Shown: positions 18,466 to 27,580 of the stretch, in pieces
Numbering within the stretch: the first letter of the stretch is position 1
Layout: each line of letters starts with the position of its first letter
Assembly (NCBI GenBank): GCA_938084835.1
Contig: CALKER010000006.1
Span: 868,001 to 932,000 of the forward strand
Length of the DNA: 64,000 nucleotides
Direction of reading: 5' to 3'
Origin: an uncultured Thermoguttaceae bacterium
GTDB taxonomy: Bacteria; Planctomycetota; Planctomycetia; Pirellulales; Thermoguttaceae
The notes under the pieces: generated by a model
Told to the model about the DNA's origin: nothing
What the model saw: the letters and a program-made list of their open reading frames with translations, nothing else
Databases searched by the model: none
Position numbers and translations under genes: made by a program

Positions 18466-20985
18466 CTAAAAAAGGTGGGCTAGTACAAAGATGATAATTG
18501 TTCCCACAAGGGCGAGCATTAGATACTGCCTCAGAAATCCTGTTTGAACTCTCCGCATAAGAAGCCCCAGTTGAAACAGGTGGTGTCCTAGCGTATTAAA
18601 GCCGGCGTCGACGACGCGCCGGTCGATGGCCTCTTCAGCCAACGCTGCCCTGTGGGTGAGTCGGGCCAGGGTGTGAGCACAACCATCAATTAGAACTTTG
18701 TCTGCAAAGGCCGCGCTTTTGGCAAGAAGAAGCGCAGCCCGCACGAAAACGCGCTCATAAAGTTCGTCGATGAAATAGCGTCGTTCCAGGACGTAGCAAA
18801 TCCACCCACAGGCGGCCCTCAATCGGGCGGCGTCCAGGAGTCGTAACCCGTAGATCATGGTGGCCAGGAGAAATCCGGAAACGCCCGCGGCAAAGGCGAC
18901 CCACGAGGCAACTTTATGCACATACGGTAAATGTGATTCTGCTTCGGGAGGAAGAACCCACCAGCGCCACATGATGCCAGAGAGTCCCACCCCCGGCCGA
19001 GCTTGTTCCAATATCTCCGGGATTCCCCAACCAACGCCAGGGATTTTCCAACCCACTGCCACAGCAAAGATGCTTAGGATCACAAGCGGGTATATCATTA
19101 TCGCGGGAGATTCGTGGGCGTGCGCCAAGAGGTGGGACTGTCGCGACGGTCCAACGAATGTCAGGTACCAAAGCCGGAACATATAAAACGCTGTGAGAAA
19201 GGCCGCTACCGCAGCCAAGGCGAGGAATAGCCGCCCCACCGGAGAACCTTTCAACGCAAGCAGAGATGCCTGGGCGAAAATGGCATCTTTGGAATGGAAG
19301 CCGCTCAGCCCCACCACAAGGGGAATGCCTGCCCCTGCAATCGCGAGACATCCCACAAGCATGGTAACAGCTGTCCACGGCATCTTTCGGCAGAGTCCGC
19401 CCAGTCGAGAGATTTCTCCGGTGCCAGTCGCGTGAATTACCGATCCGGCGCCAAGGAACAGAAGCGCTTTGAAAAACGCATGTGTCAGTAAGTGGAAAAT
19501 GCCGGCCACCCACCCGCCGATTCCAAGGGCAAACATCATAAATCCTAGCTGGCTAACGGTAGAAAAGGCGAGGACGCGTTTTATCTCGCCTGCCACAAGT
19601 GCCATGGTTGCAGCCATGACGGCGCTCGTTAGACCCACCATCGCCACAAAGAGGAGAACCTCTGGCATCAACACGGGATAGAATCTGGCGACAAGGTACA
19701 CACCGGCGGCTACCATCGTCGCTGCGTGAATAAGGGCGCTAACCGGGGTGGGACCTTCCATCGCGTCGGGCAACCACACGTGCAAGGGAAACTGAGCGCT
19801 TTTCCCCACGCAACCGCAGAAAACTCCAAGGCCTCCCAGTACAAGGAGAGTATAACTTAAGCGATGGGGCAAACCCGGTGGCCCTGGTGGCGCCGATGGT
19901 TCTTGCACCTTCGCGGGCTTTTCCTGGGCCACAGCCGAGGATGTAACAGCTTGTTCATAAACCGTCCGAGCCCGGGAGAATAGGCCGGGGTCTTTGGATG
20001 ACTCGGCGAAGGCCAGGGTGCCCCCTGCACCCCACAAAGCCGCAAGGCCAACCATCATTCCGAAGTCGCCCACTCTGTTCACCACGAAAGCCTTAGTGGC
20101 AGCTCGAACGGCCGAAGGTCTTTCCAAGTAAAAACCGATCAGCAAGAACGAACAAATGCCCACTAGCTCCCAGAAGACAAAAATCATAAACAAATTGTTG
20201 GCCAACACCAATCCCAACATGCTGAAGCAAAAAAGTGAAAGAAATTGATAGAACCTAGCAAATCTCCCGGGGCGCTGCAAAGGCTGAGCAGAGTTGTCCA
20301 CTCGTGCTTCGGGATCCTCTACCACATCCTGTAATTCCTCACGCATATAGCCAAAGGAATATACATGGATACATGTGGCCACCAAAGTCACCATTAGCAT
20401 CATGAGTATGGTTAAACTGTCGACGTAATAACCGAGCGTCATCCGGAGCGTGCCGAATTCCGCGACGGTATACCAATCCCCGACAATTGCCCCCGGTGGG
20501 GATTTTGCCGAGCGATCGTGGCTCTGGAGATTTAGACGATTAAGAGTCGAACTTGGTAAGCCGCCTGCCATGCGGCTGGTACCATAGGGAAGCTCGCCGC
20601 GTTGGGCAATGTTAAGCCTTCCGTCCGACTCTTTTAATGCGAAGTAACCTTCGCGGTTACCGAAGGAGTCAACTCCCGAAAGAACCCTCATGGATCCTGC
20701 CGACGGAATCTCGGCCGCCGCCGGGTGGGGGGACAGGTTATTGTGGGGCTTATTGAGAAGAGGTTCGTGGTGATCACTTTGGGCATGCATAAGAGGAGGG
20801 TTCTGCCAAAGCCACGTCGCTGCCGCAGCAAGAGAACACAAAAACGAGGCGGTGATACTTCCCGTGGCCAAGAGGCCTGCTACCCATCCTAACCGACTGA
20901 AACGGTGCCCGCCAAGAAGAATGGTCGCAAATGATGCGAGGGGCAAAAGCCAAGCTATTAGTAGCAGCCAAACCACCGAATTCAC
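18466..20985 (-). CDS. nuoL: NADH-quinone oxidoreductase subunit L with ~105-residue insertion
   Basis: 839 residues, against 610-660 in most bacteria. The core motifs are present: FWELVGICSFLLIGFY, AATKAFVVNRVGDFG, LHVWLPDAMEGPTPVSALIH, ILAFSTVSQLG-like FSTVSQLGFMMFALG, and FFKALLFLGAGSVIH. The long lateral helix region follows at the C terminus, ending with a last anchor helix (MLALVGTIIIFVLAHLF). Between the second helix and the conserved GTLRMTLGYYVDSL segment lies an extra polar block (about 62-168). A second Pro/Ala/Lys-rich insert sits near residues 340-365. The start is GTG 20985, 9 bases after the nuoK stop, with a GGTAGAG site before it. It forms the distal proton-pumping end of the membrane arm. 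Confidence 0.95.
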   Translation of the reverse strand: MNSVVWLLLIAWLLPLASFATILLGGHRFSRLGWVAGLLATGSITASFLCSLAAAATWLWQNPPLMHAQSDHHEPLLNKPHNNLSPHPAAAEIPSAGSMRVLSGVDSFGNREGYFALKESDGRLNIAQRGELPYGTSRMAGGLPSSTLNRLNLQSHDRSAKSPPGAIVGDWYTVAEFGTLRMTLGYYVDSLTILMMLMVTLVATCIHVYSFGYMREELQDVVEDPEARVDNSAQPLQRPGRFARFYQFLSLFCFSMLGLVLANNLFMIFVFWELVGICSFLLIGFYLERPSAVRAATKAFVVNRVGDFGMMVGLAALWGAGGTLAFAESSKDPGLFSRARTVYEQAVTSSAVAQEKPAKVQEPSAPPGPPGLPHRLSYTLLVLGGLGVFCGCVGKSAQFPLHVWLPDAMEGPTPVSALIHAATMVAAGVYLVARFYPVLMPEVLLFVAMVGLTSAVMAATMALVAGEIKRVLAFSTVSQLGFMMFALGIGGWVAGIFHLLTHAFFKALLFLGAGSVIHATGTGEISRLGGLCRKMPWTAVTMLVGCLAIAGAGIPLVVGLSGFHSKDAIFAQASLLALKGSPVGRLFLALAAVAAFLTAFYMFRLWYLTFVGPSRQSHLLAHAHESPAIMIYPLVILSIFAVAVGWKIPGVGWGIPEILEQARPGVGLSGIMWRWWVLPPEAESHLPYVHKVASWVAFAAGVSGFLLATMIYGLRLLDAARLRAACGWICYVLERRYFIDELYERVFVRAALLLAKSAAFADKVLIDGCAHTLARLTHRAALAEEAIDRRVVDAGFNTLGHHLFQLGLLMRRVQTGFLRQYLMLALVGTIIIFVLAHLF

Positions 20986-20994
20986 TGCTTTTCT

Positions 20995-21318
20995 CTACCC
21001 TTTTAGGTCTTGAGCCTCATCGAGATCTGGGGCGCGGTGCAAGGAATAAAAACATAATGCTATTCCCAGGGCGAGCGCTGCTTCCGTCGCCGCAAGTACG
21101 ATGACAAACAGCGCAAGAACTTGACCTTCATGAGCTAATTGTGGTTGCCAACCCGGGAATCTGCCAAGGGCTACCAAATTGAGATTTGTTGCGTTGAGGA
21201 CCAATTCGACGCCGAGGAGGACCGCAATGACGTTTCGTTTACTGAGGATGCAAAAAAGGCCCGTAACAAAAAGGAAGCAGGCCACAGCGAAATAGTGAAA
21301 AAATGTTATTGAACTCAT
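20995..21318 (-). CDS. nuoK: NADH-quinone oxidoreductase subunit K
   Basis: 107-residue, three-helix membrane subunit. The two conserved membrane glutamates that form the proton path appear in LLGVELVLNATNLNLVA and VIVLAATEAALALGIAL. The N-terminal helix and the SKRNVIAVLLG turn are typical. A short polar C-terminal tail (HRAPDLDEAQDLKG) is usual. I start at ATG 21318; a GTG directly before it is in frame. nuoL follows after 9 bp, suggesting translational coupling. Confidence 0.95.
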   Translation of the reverse strand: MSSITFFHYFAVACFLFVTGLFCILSKRNVIAVLLGVELVLNATNLNLVALGRFPGWQPQLAHEGQVLALFVIVLAATEAALALGIALCFYSLHRAPDLDEAQDLKG

Positions 21319-21540
21319 CACAACTTAGATTTGTCGGTGTCAAAGTGTGCCTATGAGCCAGAGTTCCACATGCCGCGCTATTGGCTTACCTTTCGGGTGC
21401 TCCTCCCGAATGTTCATCTCCTTGCGTCACACAACACGCCCGAGGCGATCGCGTGGGCTACCCCGATTGATGGGTGAGAGCGTTGTTAGCTTTTGTGAAG
21501 CGAGTTTATTCCGCCAAGTGTCCCCTCCTTTAACATCGAT

Positions 21541-22137
21541 TTATTCCGGTAACCGTGGCCTACGAGCTCGCGCAAAATAGGCGGCAGCCACCAACACTAC
21601 CAACAGGTGGATCGAGACGACTTCAAAGGCTAAAAGACAATGGAAGCCAGGACTTGCCTTGCTTATGCGTGTTTCCTCGCTGGGAAGCACGCGGAGTCCC
21701 AAAAGGCTTGCTGCCACGGCTTCTGTTTCGGAGAGACCACCTGCCGGCGCCGAAATGACCTGGGAGCCACTTTCCGCGAGAGGGTGAGCAAAGATCCAAT
21801 ATCCGGTCCCCATGAGGATTCCGAAAAGGGCCATGCAGACGGTGGCCGCCAACACTTTCTCCTTCAAGCCGGTCTCTAGCTGAGGCTGAACGTGTGGCGA
21901 TGTGAGCATTACGCCAAAAATTAGAACGACTACGGTTCCTCCCAGGTAAAGCAGAATTTGGATTACGCCCACGAGGGCTGCCCCCGCAGTAAAAAACAGC
22001 CCTCCTACAGCTCCCAGAGTCAACACCAGGCTAAGGAGGCATCGCACAATGTCCCGCCCGAGAGCTACACCAAGGGCGCCCCCGCAGGCGACGCCGGCAA
22101 AGAGATAAAAAAGTAGTACTTCGAGCAAGTTTTCCAT
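21541..22137 (-). CDS. nuoJ: NADH-quinone oxidoreductase subunit J
   Basis: 198 residues and about five membrane helices. The second helix to third helix segment (RDIVRCLLSLVLTLGAVGGLFF) and the QILLYLGGTVVVLIFGVML motif, which carries the pi-bulge helix of NuoJ, are clear. The start at ATG 22137 has a GGTGGA ribosome site about 8 bases before it and puts the first helix at the N terminus; an upstream in-frame start at 22176 would add 13 polar residues. nuoK begins 220 bp later. A 372-bp gap separates it from nuoH upstream, the position where most operons carry nuoI. Confidence 0.93.
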   Translation of the reverse strand: MENLLEVLLFYLFAGVACGGALGVALGRDIVRCLLSLVLTLGAVGGLFFTAGAALVGVIQILLYLGGTVVVLIFGVMLTSPHVQPQLETGLKEKVLAATVCMALFGILMGTGYWIFAHPLAESGSQVISAPAGGLSETEAVAASLLGLRVLPSEETRISKASPGFHCLLAFEVVSIHLLVVLVAAAYFARARRPRLPE

Positions 22138-22509
22138 CTTCCACCGCGTAAAGGGAACGAAATTGCTCTTCCGCACAGACCGGGGCTTTCCCCGAACTTC
22201 TCTGGCGAAAGCTCGTTCAGCCCCATATCCCGGATGTCACTTATTTATGGCGATACCACCACGTACATAGCTGGGGTGTCCTCGAGCTTCTTTGCGGGTT
22301 AAAGGAGGAACTGCGGCCCCGACTTTCAGTAAACAGGTAGCGGGCCAAAATTTCCCGACCTTTCGTCGCCCGTCTAACCCCAGTTTTTGCGTCGGGCGTA
22401 GTCCTCGGGCGGCCCAAACAGGTAAAGTCCGCAGAATCTGAACTAACCTCTTGACTCTTGGCGCCAAATTATAACGAAATCACTTTTTACCAATTCCCTG
22501 CCTTGTGGG
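22138..22509. other. Gap between nuoH and nuoJ, where nuoI usually lies
   Basis: 372 bp without a convincing gene. In most complex I operons nuoI separates nuoH and nuoJ; here no Cys-x2-Cys-x2-Cys-x3-Cys-Pro frame is present and nuoI lies at the front of the cluster instead. The segment may be what was left when nuoI moved. Confidence 0.45.
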
Positions 22510-23562
22510 CTAGAAGTTTATCACCGCCGAGAAAATCCCACCCGGGAATAGCGTCTGCCACAAGAGGCATCCGATGAAGGCCAGTGCTCCCAAGGGAAGG
22601 CAATATTTTAGACACACTATCATCACTTGGTCGATCCGCAGTCGAGGCAAACTCCAACGTGCCCACATGAGCACCATGGCCCCAAATAGTGCTTTTGTAG
22701 CCACGATGGCCGCCTCGAATATATGGCTCATCCAGTAGTGCAAGTAGCTGTTGCCGGATTTCCATCCGAACCATTCGAAAATGGGTAACGGCATGTGCCA
22801 TGCGCCTAGAAACAGAACCGCCGTTAATAAACACATTGCGAATATGGCTATGTATTCGCTCAGCATAAATGCGGCCCAGCGAAATCCCGAGTATTCCGTC
22901 ATGTACCCACTAACCAGTTCGCTCTCGGCTTCCGGCAGATCGAAAGGGGCGCGGTTTAGACTTGCCGCAGCAGCAGTCACAAACACCCAAAATCCAAGGA
23001 ACGCAAAGGGATTATGAAAGATGTACCAATTCCAAAATCCACCTTTTTGAGCCTCCCCTACCGCAACAAGATCCATGCTGCCGGTGAGGACAACCGGGAT
23101 GATCGCGCCTAGGGTCAGGGGAATCTCATAGCTGATCACTTGCACGGTTTCACGCATTCCTCCGATGAGGGACCACTTGCCGCCTGAGGCATAACCGCCC
23201 AGCAGGATGGCGTAAACCTCAAGTCCCGCCACCGCAACGACGAACAAGGCAGCAATGTCCGTGCGGGCGACCACAAGCCTATCGGAGAAAGGAAGAGCTA
23301 TGTACCAGGAAAAGGCAGCCACGAAAGCAAGATACGGTGCCAAGCGAAACAGCAGGCGGTCTCCGCTAGCCGGAATGATGTCCTCCTTGCCCAAAATCTT
23401 AATACCATCGGCTACGGACTGCAGCCAGCCAAATCGTCCGCCCACACGCGTGGGGCCATAACGGTCTTGAATTCGGCCAGCTATTTTTCGCTCAGCCCAA
23501 ATCAAAAACGCGGCTGCCGATCCCACTAATACCAAAAGACCTAGGCAGGAGAGTACGGCCAT
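22510..23562 (-). CDS. nuoH: NADH-quinone oxidoreductase subunit H
   Basis: 350-residue, eight-helix membrane subunit that forms the quinone chamber at the junction with the peripheral arm. Signatures are strong: RKIAGRIQDRYGPTRVG near the N terminus, ADGIKILGKEDI, GGKWSLIGGMRETVQVISYE, and NRAPFDLPEAESELVSGYM TEYSG with the conserved acidic residues, followed by the C-terminal PRLRIDQVM. Length is as expected and no insertion is seen, unlike NuoA, L and M of the same locus. The start is ATG 23562. A 244-bp gap separates it from nuoD. Confidence 0.95.
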   Translation of the reverse strand: MAVLSCLGLLVLVGSAAAFLIWAERKIAGRIQDRYGPTRVGGRFGWLQSVADGIKILGKEDIIPASGDRLLFRLAPYLAFVAAFSWYIALPFSDRLVVARTDIAALFVVAVAGLEVYAILLGGYASGGKWSLIGGMRETVQVISYEIPLTLGAIIPVVLTGSMDLVAVGEAQKGGFWNWYIFHNPFAFLGFWVFVTAAAASLNRAPFDLPEAESELVSGYMTEYSGFRWAAFMLSEYIAIFAMCLLTAVLFLGAWHMPLPIFEWFGWKSGNSYLHYWMSHIFEAAIVATKALFGAMVLMWARWSLPRLRIDQVMIVCLKYCLPLGALAFIGCLLWQTLFPGGIFSAVINF

Positions 23563-23806
23563 TTCCCATTAGGTTTACTTGGCTTTTTGAAAGGACCTCC
23601 CCAGCATTTCAAGTGTTCGATAACGACACACCGAAAACGGGTTAGAACGACCCTAAATAAGGGTAGCTCTGCTTATGGAAAGACTTAACGATTGGAAACT
23701 CAGCGAGTGAGGCCTCAAATCCTCCAGTTTTGGCTCGCCCCTTCCGATTCCGTGAAAATTACCGCGCTTGCCAAACGGCACACGCGTTTGACCAAGGCGA
23801 TGGTGG

Positions 23807-25024
23807 CTACCGGTCGACTTCCCCCAGAACGATGTCAAGGGAGCCCAGGATCGCCGGGACATCGGCGATAAACGCGCCGCGGCACAGCTCGGGCAGAACG
23901 GATAAATTACAAAATGAGCTGCTGCGAGCCCGAACGCGCCACGGAACAGGCGAATCCCGCCCAACGACAAAAAACCCCATCTGCCCGCGGGGACACTCGG
24001 TCTCTAGGTAGGCCTCACCCTTGGGCAACTTGTGGGTGTGCTTGATGGGGCTACCGACCGGTCCCCCAGAATCCTCATATTTTTCTAGGGCTTGGCGTAC
24101 CAGCTTGGCCGCTTGATGGATTTCATACATGCGGACGAAATATCGATGCCAGCAATCCCCCACAACCGCTTCAGGCGGCGGCAGGGGCAATTCCTCTGCC
24201 GGAGGATACCGCCCCGAGGGATTGGGGGCAGCAATTTCAAAATGGTAATCTTCATAAAGCGACGTGTAAATCGGTTCCCCATGTCGGCGAAGATCCCACT
24301 GTACCCCGCTTGCCCGAAGCACTGGGCCGCTGCAACCGTACCCGATCGCCAATTCCTTGGTGAGCACACCGATTCCCGCGGTTCTGCGGACGAAAATTGC
24401 ATTGGTGCTCAACAAGTGGTGGACCTGGGACAGAGTTGTCGGAAGCTGATCCAAAAACTCTCTACAAGCTTCTACCCAGCCGGCAGGAGCATCAGCTCGA
24501 ACGCCCCCTGCCACGATAAAGCTAAACGTGAGTCGTGCGCCACTTATTTGTTCGAAGAGGTTGAGAATCTTTTCCCGCTCACGAAAACAGTACATAAAGG
24601 GGGTGAAATTGCCCAAATCCAGGGCATAAGTACCCACGGCCACCAGATGACTTGCAATACGGTCAAGCTCAACAAGTGCTACTCGAAGGTGCCGGCCACG
24701 CTCAGGCACCGTCATACCTAAGAGTTTTTCTACGGTTAGCGCCCAACCCAAATTCATGTTCATCGCGGCCAGATAGTCCAAACGGTCGGTGTACGGAATC
24801 CACTGTTGGGCGGAGACATTTTCCCCGATTTTTTCCGCGCACCGATGCAGATAGCCGATGAATGGCGTGAGCTCGAGCACCGTCTCTCCACGTGTCCGCA
24901 AAACAAGCCGAAGCACCCCGTGAGTGCTCGGATGCTGCGGCCCCATGTTGACGAGCAGTTCCTCCGTTTGAATGTCGAAACTTTCCCATTGTTCCGCAGG
25001 CAGGATAGATTGCTGTTTGGCCAT
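23807..25024 (-). CDS. nuoD: NADH-quinone oxidoreductase subunit D
   Basis: 405-residue 49-kDa-type subunit of the peripheral arm, related to the large subunit of NiFe hydrogenases. The quinone-site loop MGPQHPSTHGVLRL has the conserved His; IGYLHRCAEKIGE and TDRLDYLAAMNMN (Tyr) follow; and the C-terminal DIVLGEVDR is in the family position. Length and order are normal. It should contact NuoB, whose N2 cluster feeds the quinone, yet nuoB is not in this window. A separate nuoD gene (not a nuoCD fusion) fits most non-enterobacterial complex I loci. The start is ATG 25024 with a GGAGAG site upstream. Confidence 0.95.
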   Translation of the reverse strand: MAKQQSILPAEQWESFDIQTEELLVNMGPQHPSTHGVLRLVLRTRGETVLELTPFIGYLHRCAEKIGENVSAQQWIPYTDRLDYLAAMNMNLGWALTVEKLLGMTVPERGRHLRVALVELDRIASHLVAVGTYALDLGNFTPFMYCFREREKILNLFEQISGARLTFSFIVAGGVRADAPAGWVEACREFLDQLPTTLSQVHHLLSTNAIFVRRTAGIGVLTKELAIGYGCSGPVLRASGVQWDLRRHGEPIYTSLYEDYHFEIAAPNPSGRYPPAEELPLPPPEAVVGDCWHRYFVRMYEIHQAAKLVRQALEKYEDSGGPVGSPIKHTHKLPKGEAYLETECPRGQMGFFVVGRDSPVPWRVRARSSSFCNLSVLPELCRGAFIADVPAILGSLDIVLGEVDR

Positions 25025-25220
25025 GGACGGGAAGACTCTCCGCTATCATCCACCATGATTACCGAAGCGAACCTCTCCCTTATTGTTGGCTTGCGGCTAT
25101 ATCTTGTGGGATTCTGGTTGATTTTGCTATCGTTGACCAATTGGTTGCTCTCAACAAGTGTCGGATCGCTTATGTGATCCTAGGGGGAACAGCTCATGTG
25201 TTTCGAACTACCGTTGCCGT

Positions 25221-25748
25221 TCACTTCAAGGGAATACCGTGGTACTCCCTAGGCATTTCGTAGTCCTTTCGTAACGGATGTCCTTCCCAATCTTCCGGGC
25301 AGAGGATGCGCCGTAAATCCGGATGGCCAACAAAATACACTCCCATAAGGTCGAAAATCTCCCGTTCATGCCAAGTCGCCGTGGGCCACACCGGACTGAC
25401 CGTGGGGACCTCCGGCAGTCTCCCGGGAACGTTGTCTTTCCAGCGCGGGAGCACCACTTTGAGCACGAGACGACTGCCGTAATCCAGGCTTGTCAAATGA
25501 TAGATGAGCTCCAATCTTCCCCAATCGTTCGTTTCGTCGGGAATTTTTGAAGGAGGATAATCAACGGCCGTAATGCAATTAAGCATTCGGAACAAAAGAT
25601 CGGCCTCATCTCGCAAAAAAAAGCCGACCAGTGCGATCGACGTGGACTCTACCTCGATCCAGGGATCTACATTCTGGGTTTCTAACCGAACAATTTTTTC
25701 AGCAAATCGTTCACTTAGTTTGTGAAAAATCTGTGTGACATCTCGCAT
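25221..25748 (-). CDS. nuoC: NADH-quinone oxidoreductase subunit C
   Basis: 175-residue 30-kDa-type subunit of the peripheral arm. The family signature HEREIFDLMGVYFVGHPDLRR is followed by ILCPEDWEGHPLRKDYEMP. The N-terminal domain is standard alpha/beta. The start is ATG 25748. It lies 196 bp before nuoD and 524 bp after nuoA; nuoB would normally fill the second interval. Confidence 0.95.
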   Translation of the reverse strand: MRDVTQIFHKLSERFAEKIVRLETQNVDPWIEVESTSIALVGFFLRDEADLLFRMLNCITAVDYPPSKIPDETNDWGRLELIYHLTSLDYGSRLVLKVVLPRWKDNVPGRLPEVPTVSPVWPTATWHEREIFDLMGVYFVGHPDLRRILCPEDWEGHPLRKDYEMPREYHGIPLK

Positions 25749-26272
25749 TCTTGCCTAACAATCTTCGTATCTGTCCTGAGTCATCCGTAATTTTTAGCCA
25801 AACCTTTTTGGTATTTGTGCCTTAATCCTTTATGAGCTACCCTTCCAGTATAAAGCCCCAGAAAATTTTCATTACTTTCTAAAAAGCAGATTCGCGAACC
25901 GCGATCAACTGCTTCTTCCGCTGACTCATTTGCCGGAGATGTTCGCGGCATTTGCACACCGGAAACTCTTTCCCAAATGCCTTCTTCCGCAACCAGTGAG
26001 GGGAGCTGTAAATGCCGGCGGCTGAGCACGGTTACTGGAGCTTTTACAAGAAAATTTCTCCGGAAGATACACCAACTCGCGTCCGTCACTCGCGGCAAAA
26101 TGTTGCATCAAACTCAACCCCAGTTGATTCCGATCAAAAGTAGTATTTATTTGTCCATAGCGCCCCTATTACGGCTGATGAAGTCCCCGTTCCCAGATTC
26201 GGCGTCAACCCAACTCTTGGTTGTGGACGCGTGAAGATCCTGGCTTCTCGCATGGCAAGACTGTGCGAATGT
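25749..26272. other. Gap between nuoA and nuoC, with no nuoB
   Basis: 524 bp, about the size of a nuoB gene, in the place nuoB normally occupies. I read the minus strand in three frames and found no Cys-Cys pair, no VPRASPRQ-like segment and no PGCPP motif. Short frames at 25781-26098 and 25926-26117 have no resemblance to NuoB. Confidence 0.5.
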
Positions 26273-27085
26273 TCATCCACCTGGAAATGTCTCATCTCTT
26301 ACACACCGCAAGTTTATGTCCGTGCCAGAGGAAATCTGACCAATCCCGGGTCGGAACCATTCTAAATCGCCGCATCGCCAAAGATAGGCATAACCGAGTA
26401 ATAGGAATGCAAAGAAAACAACAATCTCGCCAGTGATCATCCATGTCACTTTATGCAGAAGATCCTTTTGTTTGAGAGAATTCCCTACAACTACTTTGCT
26501 TTGCTCGGGTAGCATCATGCCCTCAACTTCCTTCTTGCGTGAGACATGCTCGTTTTGAAGCATTTGAGGATGAGCGATTCTCCTATCCGGCCATCTTACC
26601 CGAGTGGATCCACCCCCGGCAGAGGGGGCCAACCGGAGGGTCTCCAAAGTGTCCGCGGGTGAAGGTTGAGTTTTTGGATTTAAGAATTTATCCTCCACGC
26701 CATCCGAATCGGTAAGCGGGAAGCTAACAAGAGATGTGGTCGCACCCGCGCTGTCGAGCTTGTTTGGCCTAGGGACGCGGTCGGAAGCGTTTGCCACAGA
26801 ATGACGCCAGCGGTTCAATTTCCCTAACATCATACCGGCAGGATAAAGAAGAGCGATCTCCACATCGAATATCAGAAACAGCAGAGCTGCGACGTATATT
26901 CGAAGGTCGTATTGAACGCGAGCCTCTCCGATGGGCTCCTCCCCGCACTCGTAAGGAAGCAGCTTTTCGCCTGAGGGATGGTGAGGCCGAATGAGCTTGC
27001 CCAAGACCAGGCCAAGCCAAATCGTGCCCGCCGCTCCGGCAATGAACACGACCCAAATAGCAATGAGTTCTTGGGGAGTGGTCAC
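26273..27085 (-). CDS. nuoA: NADH-quinone oxidoreductase subunit A with large loop insertion
   Basis: 270 residues, about twice the usual 120-150. TM1 (about 8-32), the conserved KLLPYECGEEPIGEAR (ligand loop with Cys47) and TM2 (RIYVAALLFLIFDVEIALLYP, 62-82) are normal. TM3 (about 213-235) followed by DLEW, the equivalent of the family's ALEW end, is also normal. Between TM2 and TM3, where most NuoA have a short turn, lies a polar block of about 120 residues (88-208) rich in Ser, Pro, Arg and Lys. The frame is continuous, with no sign of a frameshift. A further 28-residue tail follows DLEW. Starts at GTG 27085 after a GAGGAA site. It forms part of the junction between the arms. Confidence 0.92.
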   Translation of the reverse strand: MTTPQELIAIWVVFIAGAAGTIWLGLVLGKLIRPHHPSGEKLLPYECGEEPIGEARVQYDLRIYVAALLFLIFDVEIALLYPAGMMLGKLNRWRHSVANASDRVPRPNKLDSAGATTSLVSFPLTDSDGVEDKFLNPKTQPSPADTLETLRLAPSAGGGSTRVRWPDRRIAHPQMLQNEHVSRKKEVEGMMLPEQSKVVVGNSLKQKDLLHKVTWMITGEIVVFFAFLLLGYAYLWRCGDLEWFRPGIGQISSGTDINLRCVRDETFPGG

Positions 27086-27580
27086 TGCTCGTTCCTCGCG
27101 ACTCCTGGCCGATTTTTACTAGCTGCTCTCTTAGTTGATCCCACTGCCGGATGGGTGTAACTAATAATCCTAGCGGACAGATAATCCGCCCACCGAAGTG
27201 CCTCAGGAGACCATCAGGGTGCCCAACACGCAAACCTAGATTTATAAGATCGGGACCATCAAAAATCAGCGTCCTATTTGCGAACAAGTTAGGAGGGACG
27301 CCCGTGATGGCGATCACACGGTTCGCAAAAATGTATTCTAGTGGGGAAGGAGTTCTCTCACCAGCCTGTACTTACAACTTTCGACCGGCAAATGTCCCCG
27401 AGAAACCTTGACCGGGCATTTGAGGAGAGGTCACCTCACGCCGTGCTTCATCCCTCGGACACCCAAAAGGAACTCTCGCATGCTCCATCGCCAGGAGGAT
27501 TCAAGAATTTTGCTCTCCCGGTATTGGGACGCAACCGACGCAGTAGCCGCGCGGGAACAACCGGTGGCATGGTGGCACCA
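27086..27580. other. Intergenic region before nuoA with a CRP-like palindrome
   Basis: 495 bp between the DUF2203 gene and nuoA, with no convincing gene. At 27304-27318 lies gtgatggcgatcaca, which has the GTGA-N6-TCAC geometry of CRP/FNR-family sites, about 220 bp 5' of nuoA. This may be chance. Confidence 0.35.

Noticed and set aside
25781-26098. Minus-strand frame in the nuoA-nuoC gap that might be a nuoB remnant
   Set aside because: Contains none of the NuoB cysteines or the PGCPP motif; the single PRTSPAN-like match is chance.
26769-27317. 182-codon frame antisense in register to nuoA's N-terminal region and leader
   Set aside because: Reads another frame of the real nuoA; low-complexity Arg/Ser content and no domain.
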